Below, in pieces: positions 41,057-48,999 of a stretch of DNA of 64,000 nucleotides. The notes under the pieces were generated by a model, which saw only the letters and a program-made list of their open reading frames with translations, was not told the origin of the DNA and ran no database searches. The translations under genes were made by a program, and so were the position numbers. This DNA comes from JAOBAU01 sp034667465 (lineage in GTDB: Bacteria; Acidobacteriota; Thermoanaerobaculia; Gp7-AA8). How positions within the stretch are numbered: position 1 is the first letter of the stretch; the number at the start of each line of letters is the position of its first letter. The stretch spans positions 62,001 to 126,000 of the forward strand of contig JAXDJV010000021.1 of the NCBI GenBank assembly GCA_034667465.1, given 5' to 3'.

Positions 41057-41791
41057 ATGCGTCTCGCAGTCAACATCGATCACATCGCCACGATCCGTGA
41101 AGCGCGCAAGAGCGACGAGCCCGATCCGATCGCTGCCGCCGTGCTCTGCGAGCTCGCCGGCGCGCAGGGAATCACCGTCCATCTGCGCGGCGATCGCCGC
41201 CACATTCAGGACCGCGACGTCGAGCTGCTGCGGCGCACGGTCTCGACACATCTCAACGTCGAAATGGCGGCGACGTCGGAGATGGTGCGCATCGCGCAGA
41301 CGATCAAACCGCATCGCGTGACGCTCGTGCCGGAACGCAAAGACGAGCTGACCACCGAGGGCGGGCTGGACGTCGTGCTCCACTCGGGCAATCTCGAGAA
41401 GGTCGTCCGCCAGCTGCTCGATTCAGCGATCGACGTCTCGATCTTTGTCGATCCCGACCTCGAACAGATCCGCCACTGCAGCAAGATCCACGCGCCGAAA
41501 ATCGAGATCAACACCGGCCGTTTCACCGACGCCTGGCGCCTCGGCAACTGGCCGGCCGAGATCGAAAAGATCACCACCGCGGCTCGCGGCGCACGAAAGA
41601 TGGGACTGAACGTCTTCGCGGGACACGGCCTCAACTACCGCAACATCGACGCGATCTCCGGCATCGCCGACATCGAGGAGCTGAACATCGGCCACTCGAT
41701 CATCGCGCGAGCGGCGCTGGTCGGACTCGAGCGCGCCGTGCGCGAGATGGCGGAGCTGATGAGGAATCCGCGACGATTGCCGGCGCGCTAA
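41057..41791 (+). CDS. pdxJ: Pyridoxine 5'-phosphate synthase
   Basis: Condenses 3-amino-2-oxopropyl phosphate with DXP to make pyridoxine phosphate. The N-terminus RLAVNIDHIATIREARKS is diagnostic. Active-site segments include GITVHLRGDRRHIQD and LNVFAGHGLNYRNI. The length is 244 aa. The transcript is probably leaderless. Its product supplies PLP for enzymes such as the decarboxylase at 9911-11335. The stop overlaps the convergent transglutaminase gene's stop by 4 bp. Confidence 0.95.
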   Translation: MRLAVNIDHIATIREARKSDEPDPIAAAVLCELAGAQGITVHLRGDRRHIQDRDVELLRRTVSTHLNVEMAATSEMVRIAQTIKPHRVTLVPERKDELTTEGGLDVVLHSGNLEKVVRQLLDSAIDVSIFVDPDLEQIRHCSKIHAPKIEINTGRFTDAWRLGNWPAEIEKITTAARGARKMGLNVFAGHGLNYRNIDAISGIADIEELNIGHSIIARAALVGLERAVREMAELMRNPRRLPAR

Positions 41792-43752
41792 GTTCGCAGC
41801 TCTCGCAACGCGCGCCGTGCCGCGGAGACTCGCTCCGCATCGACTTGATTCGAGAAGCGCTCCTCTTCGTACATCGCGATCAGCGGTTCGAGCGCTTCCG
41901 CCGCTTCCGGGTTCTCGATGCGCAACCGTTCGAGCGCTTCGTGCATCGTCATGGCGTCATTGACCTCGATACCGAGGCGACGGAGATGTTCGGTCAGGAG
42001 CGATGAGAGCGGACGGCGGAAGTGGCGCAGCCAGACCAGCGCAAAGCCGATCGCGATCAGCGTCGCAAGCGTCATCAGGAAACGGAACGACAGCAGTTCG
42101 CGCACGGACGCCGCGCCGCCGCTGCGAAGCTGTTGCGTGAGCGCGCGAACGCGCGTGATCAGCTCGATCGCCAGCGCGACCTGATCGCCGAGCCCGAAGG
42201 TGAGCACGTAGCGGTCCCAGTAATAGTTGATCGAATCGCCGAGCGCCGACGCATAGACGCGAATCAGTCCCTGCTGCGAATTGCCGGGCCGGAGCGTGGC
42301 CGGCGTCGGATCGAACGTCTCCCACGTTTCGCCCGTCCACACCTCGACCCACGCGTGCGCGTCCTGACGGCGGATGATGAAGTAGCCGGTGAGCGGATTG
42401 AGTTGCCCGCCGTAAAACCCGCCAACGATGCGCGCCGGAACGTTGAGCGACGACAGCAGCGCCACCATGCCGGCGGCGAAGTATTCGCAGTGACCGCGGC
42501 GAACTTTCAGCAGAAAGTCATCGACCGTCATCGCGCCGCCGCCGATGCGGGCCGGATCGGCGACGTACGTGAACTTCGTCGCGAGATGCTCTTCGATTCG
42601 CTGCGCCTGTCGTTTCGGATCGACGGCATCGCCGACGATTTGCCTCGCCATCAGCGCGACCGGCGGCGTCACCGGATAGTTGCTCACCGCCACGGGCCGC
42701 GGCCGCAGCGGCCGGATCTCGCGCGCGATACGAATGTCGTAGCTGATCAAATCGCTGCGCGTCTGCCACGTCATGAAGATGTCGCGCGTCGGCGCTTCCA
42801 CGACCTGCGGCAGGCCGACGATCTCGTATGTCCCGACCGGCAGGAACAGTCGCGTGCCGACGATGAAGCGCTGCTGAATGACGGCGCGCCGCGTAAAGCC
42901 GGACGGACGGGCGATGCGCGCAACGTTTTCGCGAACTTCGATCGGCAGAAACTCGCGGCGTGCCTGGCGCCATTCGTTGCGGCCGAAGCGATCGTAGATT
43001 GCGCCGCGCAATCGCAGCGGCGTGAAAAACGGGATCGCCTCCTGACTCATCCAGATGCGCGAAACGACTCCGGCATCGCCGACCGACGTGCGCGGCTGAT
43101 TGAAATCGATGCTCTCGCTCAGACCGGTCGCCGCGTTCGTCAATCCGCCGCCCATTCCCGGCAGCAGCGGATTGCGGACGCGCGGCAGCAACGGAAAGAG
43201 CAGCATCCCGACGAGCGCCGTGCCGCAGAGATAGAACGCGGCGGCGCGTCCCGACGACAGCTCGCGCGCCGGCGTGATGTCGATCGAGCGCGCGCTTTCT
43301 TCATGGCTGATGTGCATCAGCTGCCGGAACATCAGGAACGTGAAGACGATCACGAATGGCAGGATCAGGATGTGCGTCGCGGTGGCGATACTGGCGAGAA
43401 AGAGGAGACTCGTCGTCAGCAGCCGCTGCGACTGATTGCGCGTCCGCACCGATTCGATCGGCTGATACGCGGCGATGAAGAGAATGAGATGCGTCGACGC
43501 GGCGATGGCGTTGCGTGAGATCACGACCGCGTCGACGACGTAGAAGAACATGTAGGCGACGGCGAGGCCGCGCATCACGCCGGCCGGAATGAGCTCCGGC
43601 CCTTTGCCCGTCGCCACGCGAACGGCGATGGCGAGCATCACGATGTGAAACGCGATGAGCGGCGGGGCGCTGATCGCCTGCGTGAAATAGAGCGGAATCG
43701 CCGCGAACATCGCCAGAGCGAGGGTTTCGAGCTCACGCGCTTTTTGCGTCAT
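41788..43752 (-). CDS. Membrane transglutaminase-like protease (DUF3488/TgpA type)
   Basis: Six N-terminal membrane segments are followed by a periplasmic transglutaminase-like domain with the catalytic triad C422 (RGHCEYFA), H466 (DAHAWVEVW) and D481 (TFDPTP). One further membrane helix comes near residue 570, with an acidic cytosolic tail. The length (654 aa) matches TgpA-type proteins. It follows DUF58 and MoxR genes, a recurrent trio thought to act in envelope stress or protein maturation. The start overlaps the DUF58 gene by 20 bp. Confidence 0.88.
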   Translation of the reverse strand: MTQKARELETLALAMFAAIPLYFTQAISAPPLIAFHIVMLAIAVRVATGKGPELIPAGVMRGLAVAYMFFYVVDAVVISRNAIAASTHLILFIAAYQPIESVRTRNQSQRLLTTSLLFLASIATATHILILPFVIVFTFLMFRQLMHISHEESARSIDITPARELSSGRAAAFYLCGTALVGMLLFPLLPRVRNPLLPGMGGGLTNAATGLSESIDFNQPRTSVGDAGVVSRIWMSQEAIPFFTPLRLRGAIYDRFGRNEWRQARREFLPIEVRENVARIARPSGFTRRAVIQQRFIVGTRLFLPVGTYEIVGLPQVVEAPTRDIFMTWQTRSDLISYDIRIAREIRPLRPRPVAVSNYPVTPPVALMARQIVGDAVDPKRQAQRIEEHLATKFTYVADPARIGGGAMTVDDFLLKVRRGHCEYFAAGMVALLSSLNVPARIVGGFYGGQLNPLTGYFIIRRQDAHAWVEVWTGETWETFDPTPATLRPGNSQQGLIRVYASALGDSINYYWDRYVLTFGLGDQVALAIELITRVRALTQQLRSGGAASVRELLSFRFLMTLATLIAIGFALVWLRHFRRPLSSLLTEHLRRLGIEVNDAMTMHEALERLRIENPEAAEALEPLIAMYEEERFSNQVDAERVSAARRALRELRT

Positions 43753-44740
43753 CGACCCTCCTCACCGCGAAAAGCAGCGCGCCACGCTCCAGCGTCTGCG
43801 TGACCGGCTCGTGCGTCGCTTCGAGCAGCGCAAGCGCGCGGAAGAGCACACGCGACGACTCGCCGGCGGTCGCTCGCAGAGCGACGCGCGGCATCGTCAG
43901 CATCACTTCCACGCCGCGGCCGAGCGAGTCATGAACGAACGTCGCCGCCTCGCTGATCATCTGCTCGAACTCGTCCTCGCCGGCGTCGCGCGGTTTGTAC
44001 GGATCGACGATGACGTGGACAGCGCGTCCCGATTCGAGCTCCGTCTGCTTCATGATCCAGCGTCCGAGCGCCGCCGATTTTTTCCAGTAGACGTGGCGCA
44101 GTGAATCGCCGCGCACGTAGTCGCGGAATGAGTGGACGTCGGTGCCCGGTCCGATGCGGTTCGCGGAGCTGAGCTCTCCTTCGATCGGCGCGAAACGGGC
44201 GCGCGCCGATTCGCCGTCGAGCAGATGCGGGAAGACAATCACTTCGCCGCTCATCCGCATGCGGCGTTTCTTCAGAAAAAAGCCGAACGGGTAGCGCGTG
44301 TAGAGATCGACCTGCCGCAACTCGACGCGCCCGCGCCGCGCGAAGAGGAACTGCACGTTGACGTCGACCGCATTGCGCCGCGGTACGACCGGCACGAACA
44401 CCGGATGCGCGAGCTCGGGCGAGACGATGATGACGTCGCGCACGTTCCAGATTCGCGAGTCGTTCGCGATTCGCAGCCGTCCCTCGGCGACTCGTCCCGC
44501 CCATGCTTCGTCGACGGAGCTGAAATCGATGACGAGATGTTTGAGACCGCCCTTCGACGCGACGCCGGAAAGCAGCAGCGCGCCCAGCATGAATGTCAGT
44601 CCGATGTAGAGCGAATTGTTGCCGGTGTTGATCGCCGCGAATCCGATGACGATGGTGAAGAGAACGAATCCGGTCCCGACGCGCGTGAGGCGGACGACGC
44701 CGTTGAATGTGAAGGAGTCAGCGCTCACGATTTCCACCAT
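43733..44740 (-). CDS. DUF58 protein (VWA-like, MoxR-associated)
   Basis: Two N-terminal membrane segments (VLFTIVIGFAAINTGNNSLY and the next hydrophobic stretch) precede the DUF58 core with RDYVRGDSLRHVYWKKSAAL and a VWA-like tail (HVIVDPYKP). It is known to partner MoxR ATPases. I use ATG 44740, giving 335 aa; a GTG at 44770 would add 10 residues. No ribosome-binding site is evident at either. Its neighbour moxR lies 350 bp away, separated by two small genes on the other strand. Confidence 0.85.
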   Translation of the reverse strand: MVEIVSADSFTFNGVVRLTRVGTGFVLFTIVIGFAAINTGNNSLYIGLTFMLGALLLSGVASKGGLKHLVIDFSSVDEAWAGRVAEGRLRIANDSRIWNVRDVIIVSPELAHPVFVPVVPRRNAVDVNVQFLFARRGRVELRQVDLYTRYPFGFFLKKRRMRMSGEVIVFPHLLDGESARARFAPIEGELSSANRIGPGTDVHSFRDYVRGDSLRHVYWKKSAALGRWIMKQTELESGRAVHVIVDPYKPRDAGEDEFEQMISEAATFVHDSLGRGVEVMLTMPRVALRATAGESSRVLFRALALLEATHEPVTQTLERGALLFAVRRVDDAKSA

Positions 44741-44767
44741 CGGTAGAAGGTTTGACAAGAGTGGGAA

Positions 44768-44786
44768 CACCGAGGGAGCCTCGGTG
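44768..44786. other. Hairpin immediately upstream of a small membrane-protein gene
   Basis: CACCGAGG and CCTCGGTG form an 8-bp stem with a GAG loop, one base before the GTG of the 74-aa gene. The GGGAG that would be the ribosome-binding site is partly inside the stem, so folding could repress translation. Confidence 0.4.
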
Positions 44787-44787
44787 C

Positions 44788-45012
44788 GTGAAGAAACTGA
44801 ACTGGCGATTTATCATCCATGAGGGCTGCGTCGCGTTGCGCGAGGTCGCCGTTCTCTGGCTCGTCTTTTCGGTACTCGACAAACTGCTCACGAATCAGTT
44901 GACGCTTCGGTGGGCCGCCGGAAATTGCGGTGGAGCGGCCCTGTTGTGGATCATTGCTACGTTTGCGGAGGCACGAAAAAATGCTGAACTGGCTGGACCA
45001 ACCGAGGAGTGA
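44788..45012 (+). CDS. Small membrane protein, 74 aa, unknown
   Basis: The protein has one or two hydrophobic segments (ALREVAVLWLVFSVLDKLL, then GGAALLWIIATFAEA) and charged ends. GTG 44788 is preceded by GGGAG inside a small hairpin. The gene overlaps the next small gene by 32 bp and lies on the strand opposite to the moxR-DUF58-transglutaminase genes that flank it. No family is recognised. Base composition appears lower in G+C than its neighbours, which may indicate a different origin. Coding is supported by hydrophobic pattern and spacing only. Confidence 0.5.
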   Translation: MKKLNWRFIIHEGCVALREVAVLWLVFSVLDKLLTNQLTLRWAAGNCGGAALLWIIATFAEARKNAELAGPTEE

Positions 45013-45154
45013 CTGGTTTGCGACCTGGACGATCATGACAGTTGGTGCATTTTTCTTTTGTGGCATCGTCTTCGCCACCTACATGGAGAAACGCCAGCGA
45101 CGCCTGATCGAAGAAGAAGAGCGCCGCGCTACCGCGGCACCGGAATCTCACTGA
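44981..45154 (+). CDS. Small single-pass membrane protein, 57 aa, unknown
   Basis: One membrane helix (TWTIMTVGAFFFCGIVFATY) is followed by a basic then acidic tail (MEKRQRRLIEEEERRA). GGAGG lies 9 nt before ATG 44981, one of the best ribosome-binding sites in the window, which supports real translation. It overlaps the 74-aa gene by 32 bp and the convergent moxR gene by 26 bp. Size and shape suggest a regulatory or accessory membrane peptide; no function can be named. Confidence 0.6.
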   Translation: MLNWLDQPRSDWFATWTIMTVGAFFFCGIVFATYMEKRQRRLIEEEERRATAAPESH

Positions 45155-46094
45155 GCATCCGCTGAATGAAGCGGCCTTCCGCGGCTGAGTCTCCGCGCAT
45201 CGCTCGCCGATCTTTCAGCACCACGCGGTGCGACAACACCGGTCCGGCGAGACGCTTCACATCTTCCGGAATCACGAAGTCGCGGCCGCTCACCATCGCC
45301 AGCGCCTGCACCGCTTTGAAGTACGTCAGCGCACCGCGCGTCGAGACACCGAGCGCGACGTCCGGATGCGTTCGCGTCGTCTGCACGATCGTCATCAGAT
45401 ACTCGACCAGCGACTCATTCACGTGCACGGTTGCCACCTGCTCCTGCAACTCGCGCACTTCCTGTTCGTCGAGCACCGGATCGAGATGTTCGAGCGCGTC
45501 GTGCGCACCACCGGCGCGCAGCAGCTTCTTCTCATCGCTCAGGTTCGGATAGCCGATCGTCAGCCGCATCAAAAAGCGATCGAGCTGCGACTCCGGCAGC
45601 GGATACGTTCCGACGTGCTCGATCGGATTCTGCGTCGCCAGGACGAGAAACGGCTCCGGCAGCGCAAGCCGCTTCTTCTCGATCGAGATCATCCCTTCGC
45701 TCATCGCTTCGAGCAGCGCCGACTGTGACTTCGGCGTGGCGCGATTGATCTCGTCGGCGAGCAGCACATTCGTGAAGATCGGTCCGGAGATGAACTCGAA
45801 CTCCTGCTCATCCTGGTTGTAGACCGTCACGCCGACGATGTCGGCCGGCAGCAGGTCGCTCGTGAACTGAATGCGCTGAAACGACAGTGACAGCGAGCGC
45901 GCCAGCGCGTGCGCCAGCGTCGTCTTGCCGACGCCGGGAACGTCTTCGAGCAGGATGTGGCCTTTCGCGAGCAGCGAGGCGATGCAGAACTGCACGACCT
46001 CCGATTTCCCGCGGATGACTTTCTCGATGTTCGCCTGCAGTGCGGCGATCTTCTCGAACGATCGATTCGGTGCGATTGCTGCTTCGGACGCCAT
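45129..46094 (-). CDS. MoxR-family AAA+ ATPase
   Basis: Chaperone-like ATPase: Walker A GVGKTT follows LLEDVP, Walker B is LLADEINRA, and the sensor segment LATQNPIEHVGTYPLPESQLDRF is the family's most conserved stretch. A C-terminal lid has VSTRGALTYFKAVQALA. The length is 321 aa. ATG 46094 is preferred; a GTG 12 nt upstream is an alternative. MoxR proteins with DUF58 and transglutaminase partners are thought to insert metals or remodel envelope complexes. Confidence 0.9.
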   Translation of the reverse strand: MASEAAIAPNRSFEKIAALQANIEKVIRGKSEVVQFCIASLLAKGHILLEDVPGVGKTTLAHALARSLSLSFQRIQFTSDLLPADIVGVTVYNQDEQEFEFISGPIFTNVLLADEINRATPKSQSALLEAMSEGMISIEKKRLALPEPFLVLATQNPIEHVGTYPLPESQLDRFLMRLTIGYPNLSDEKKLLRAGGAHDALEHLDPVLDEQEVRELQEQVATVHVNESLVEYLMTIVQTTRTHPDVALGVSTRGALTYFKAVQALAMVSGRDFVIPEDVKRLAGPVLSHRVVLKDRRAMRGDSAAEGRFIQRMLSEIPVPR

Positions 46095-46137
46095 CTGTAC
46101 GCTCACGTGGATGAAGACGCGCCCATGCGCGCAAAGG

Positions 46138-47844
46138 TCACAGCTTTTTGTAATCGGGCCCGCCGCCACCCTCCGGCGGCACCCAAGTAATCACCTGATA
46201 AGGATCCATGATGTCGCACGTCTTGCAGTGGAAACAGTTGGTGAAGTTCAGGAACGGCACTTTCCCGCGGCCGTCCGCGGTCAGCTGCGGCTCGTAAACA
46301 TTCGCGGGACAGAAGTGCAGACACGGGTTCCCGAACTCCTCGGTGCAGCGCGTAATGCACACCTCCGTATCGGCGATGAGCAGATGCGCCGGCTGGTTCT
46401 CTTCGTGAACCACGCCGCCGTAGTAAACGTCGCTCACCTTGTCGAAGGTGTACGTGTTGTCAAACTTCATCTTCTCCGGCGGATGCGGATCTTCGCTGCC
46501 GAAGTAACGCTGAATTCGTTCCATCCGCTCGTGTCCTGCGTGTCCTTCGAGACGGTTGATGAAACCGAATCCACGGCCGCCGGTCACGATGCCGACTCCC
46601 GCATTGAGCATGCCAGCGAGCTGGCCGTATTCGAACGCCTGATGGAAGTTGCGCTGCGACCACAACTCTTCGCGCGCCCATGACGCTTCGAACAGCGACT
46701 CGTACGTCTGAAGCTGTGCCGACGAGTAGTCCTCGGCGACGAGCGCCTGATACGCGGCTTCTGCCGCCAGCATTCCTGACTTGATGCCGAGGTGAATGCC
46801 CTTGAGTCGAGCGCCATTGAGATAGCCGGCGGAATCGCCGGTGATGAGAAACCCGTCGCCGTACGAACGCGGCATCGAGAAGTAGCCACCCTCCGGAATC
46901 GCCTTCGCGCCGGCCGAGATCATCTTCCCGCCTTCGAGCAACGCGCGAATTGACGGATGCAGCTTGTAACGCTGGAACTCGTGATGCGGATCGAGCGTCG
47001 GATTGCGATAGTCGAGTCCGATCACGAGACCGATGTCGACGATGCGATCTTTCATCCCGTAGATGAAGCCGCCGCCAAACGTGTCGGTATCGAGCGGCCA
47101 GCCCATTGTGTGAATCACGGTGCCGGGCGCGAAACGATCGTCCGGCAGCTGCCACAACTCTTTGATGCCGACCGAATAGACCTGCGGATTTTTTCCCGCG
47201 TAGAGATCGAACGCTTCCGCCAGCTGCTTCGTCAGCGTGCCGCGCGGACCTTCGGCGAGGATGACGACCTTCGCGCGAACGTCGACGCCCGGCTCGAAGT
47301 TCGCCTTCGGCTGGCCGTTCTTGTCGATCCCTTTGTCGCCGGTACGGACGCCGACGACGCGTCCCTCTTCGACGAGCACGCGCGACGCGGCGAACTCCGC
47401 GAAAAGATCGACGCCCATCTCACCGACGATCGGCGCCAGCCAGCGAACGAGCTCGCCGAGCGAGATCACGTAGTTTCCGTGGTTCTGCAGCGGCGGCGGC
47501 ATGATCGGCGCCGCGATCTTCATCTTCTCGAACATGTACCAGAACGCGTCCGACGTCACCGGCGACTCGACCGGACAACCGCGCTCGAGCCAGTCGGGCA
47601 TCAGTTCGGAGATTCCGCGCGGATCCATGACCGCGCCGGAGATGCCGTGCGAGCCGATCTCTTTCCCCTTTTCCAGGAGAGCGATCGAAAGTCCTTCGAG
47701 CTTCTTCTCGTTCGCGGGTGAATCGTTGTGCGCCTTCACCAGCGTGGCGAGCTGATACGCGGCCGCCAGTCCTGCCGGCCCCGCGCCGACGATCACGACG
47801 TCGACGTCCAGCGTCTCGCGCTCGATTCCGGGAAGTTCTGCCAT
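46138..47844 (-). CDS. Electron transfer flavoprotein-ubiquinone oxidoreductase
   Basis: Passes electrons from electron transfer flavoprotein to the membrane quinone pool. The FAD-binding VIVGAGPAGLAAAYQL is at the N-terminus, and a central quinone/FAD domain contains GDSAGYLN. The C-terminal [4Fe-4S] domain has CITRCTEEFGNPCLHFCP and NCFHCKTCDI. The length (568 aa) equals that of mitochondrial and bacterial ETF-QO. AAGGAG lies 5 nt before the ATG, and a TACAAT box about 30 nt upstream gives a normal leader, unlike many genes here. No etfAB genes are nearby. Confidence 0.93.
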   Translation of the reverse strand: MAELPGIERETLDVDVVIVGAGPAGLAAAYQLATLVKAHNDSPANEKKLEGLSIALLEKGKEIGSHGISGAVMDPRGISELMPDWLERGCPVESPVTSDAFWYMFEKMKIAAPIMPPPLQNHGNYVISLGELVRWLAPIVGEMGVDLFAEFAASRVLVEEGRVVGVRTGDKGIDKNGQPKANFEPGVDVRAKVVILAEGPRGTLTKQLAEAFDLYAGKNPQVYSVGIKELWQLPDDRFAPGTVIHTMGWPLDTDTFGGGFIYGMKDRIVDIGLVIGLDYRNPTLDPHHEFQRYKLHPSIRALLEGGKMISAGAKAIPEGGYFSMPRSYGDGFLITGDSAGYLNGARLKGIHLGIKSGMLAAEAAYQALVAEDYSSAQLQTYESLFEASWAREELWSQRNFHQAFEYGQLAGMLNAGVGIVTGGRGFGFINRLEGHAGHERMERIQRYFGSEDPHPPEKMKFDNTYTFDKVSDVYYGGVVHEENQPAHLLIADTEVCITRCTEEFGNPCLHFCPANVYEPQLTADGRGKVPFLNFTNCFHCKTCDIMDPYQVITWVPPEGGGGPDYKKL

Positions 47845-47874
47845 GGATGCTCCTTCAGCGAAAAGTCGGGCGTG

Positions 47875-47880
47875 ATTGTA
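47875..47880 (-). promoter_or_regulatory. Putative -10 for the ETF-ubiquinone oxidoreductase gene
   Basis: TACAAT on the minus strand lies 30 nt before the ATG. The leader carries the AAGGAG ribosome-binding site. Confidence 0.4.
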
Positions 47881-47910
47881 CTTGCCTGCGCGGTTCGTGC
47901 GCGCAGGCGC

Positions 47911-47916
47911 TATTCT
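47911..47916 (+). promoter_or_regulatory. Putative -10 for the WecA-like gene
   Basis: TATTCT lies 13 nt before the ATG at 47930, predicting a leader of about six bases. Confidence 0.35.
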
Positions 47917-47929
47917 GTCGAGACGCCCG

Positions 47930-48997
47930 ATGGTTCAATTCGCGCTGCCGCTCACCGTCCTGTTCGTGCTGAGTGCGACGACTTCTTTCTTCGCGACACG
48001 CATCGTGAAGGCGGTGGCCGAGCGCGTCGGCGCCATCGACGTCCCCGATTCCCGCAAGCATCACGCGAACGCCACACCGCGCCTCGGCGGCCTCGCCATC
48101 ATCTTCGGCTTCGGCTTCCCGCTCATGCTCCTCGCCGGCGCGCCGCGCGCTGCGGAGCTGGTCTCGAAGAACCTGACGTATCTCTTCGCCGTCCTCGCCG
48201 GCGGCTCGCTGATCGTCGGACTCGGCGTCTACGACGATCTCCTCGGCTCCGACGCGACGAAGAAGTTTCTCGTGCAGACCATCGCCGCCGTCATCCTCGT
48301 GTCGTTCGGCTTTCACTTCCGCTTCGTCTCCCTCGCCGGCGGCACGATCGAGCTCGGCATCTTCGGCGTGCTCCTCTCCATCGTCTGGATCGTCGGCGTG
48401 ATGAACGCCGTCAACTTCATCGACGGGATGGATTCGCTGGCGACGCTCGTCTCGATCACCATCGCCATCGCGTTCGCCATCATCGCCGTCGTTCGCTACG
48501 ACGTCTTCACGCTCGTGATCATGACTTCGCTCGCCGGCAGCCTCGCCGGCTTCTATCCCTGGAACAAACCGCCCGCGAAAATCTTCATGGGCGATACCGG
48601 CAGCCTCTTCATCGGACTTCTGCTCGCGGCCTGCTCGATCGCGCGGCCGAGCAAGTCGCCGACCGCCATCCTCGTCGGCGGCCCGATCATCGCATTGGCG
48701 CTTCCGGTGATCGACACGCTGATCGTCATGAAGCAGCGCTTCGGCGGCACTGCAGTTCCGATGCGCGAGCGGATCACGCGCATGTTCAACGCCGACCGCC
48801 GCCACATCCACCACATCCTGATCGCGAAATATGGCAGCCCGTGGCGCGCCATCATTTCGATCTGGCTCGTTACGGTCCTCTTCGGCACCGCCGCGGTTCT
48901 GACCGTGCTCGAGGAGACGAAGATCTTCGGCTACACGATGGCGATCGCCGCGTTCCTCGCACTGCTGCTGCTGCGCTATCTCAAACCGGCGGGCTGA
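47930..48997 (+). CDS. Undecaprenyl-phosphate N-acetylhexosamine-1-phosphate transferase (WecA/TagO/MraY family)
   Basis: An integral membrane enzyme that starts glycan assembly by loading a HexNAc-1-phosphate on undecaprenyl phosphate. About eleven hydrophobic segments are present. The family motifs are DVPDSRKHHANATPRLGG, NFIDGMDSLA (catalytic aspartates), FMGDTGSLF and the HIHH loop, which favours WecA/TagO over MraY. The length is 355 aa. It stands at the head of the second polysaccharide region and is followed after 2 bp by an asparagine synthase gene. Confidence 0.88.
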   Translation: MVQFALPLTVLFVLSATTSFFATRIVKAVAERVGAIDVPDSRKHHANATPRLGGLAIIFGFGFPLMLLAGAPRAAELVSKNLTYLFAVLAGGSLIVGLGVYDDLLGSDATKKFLVQTIAAVILVSFGFHFRFVSLAGGTIELGIFGVLLSIVWIVGVMNAVNFIDGMDSLATLVSITIAIAFAIIAVVRYDVFTLVIMTSLAGSLAGFYPWNKPPAKIFMGDTGSLFIGLLLAACSIARPSKSPTAILVGGPIIALALPVIDTLIVMKQRFGGTAVPMRERITRMFNADRRHIHHILIAKYGSPWRAIISIWLVTVLFGTAAVLTVLEETKIFGYTMAIAAFLALLLLRYLKPAG

Positions 48998-48999
48998 CC

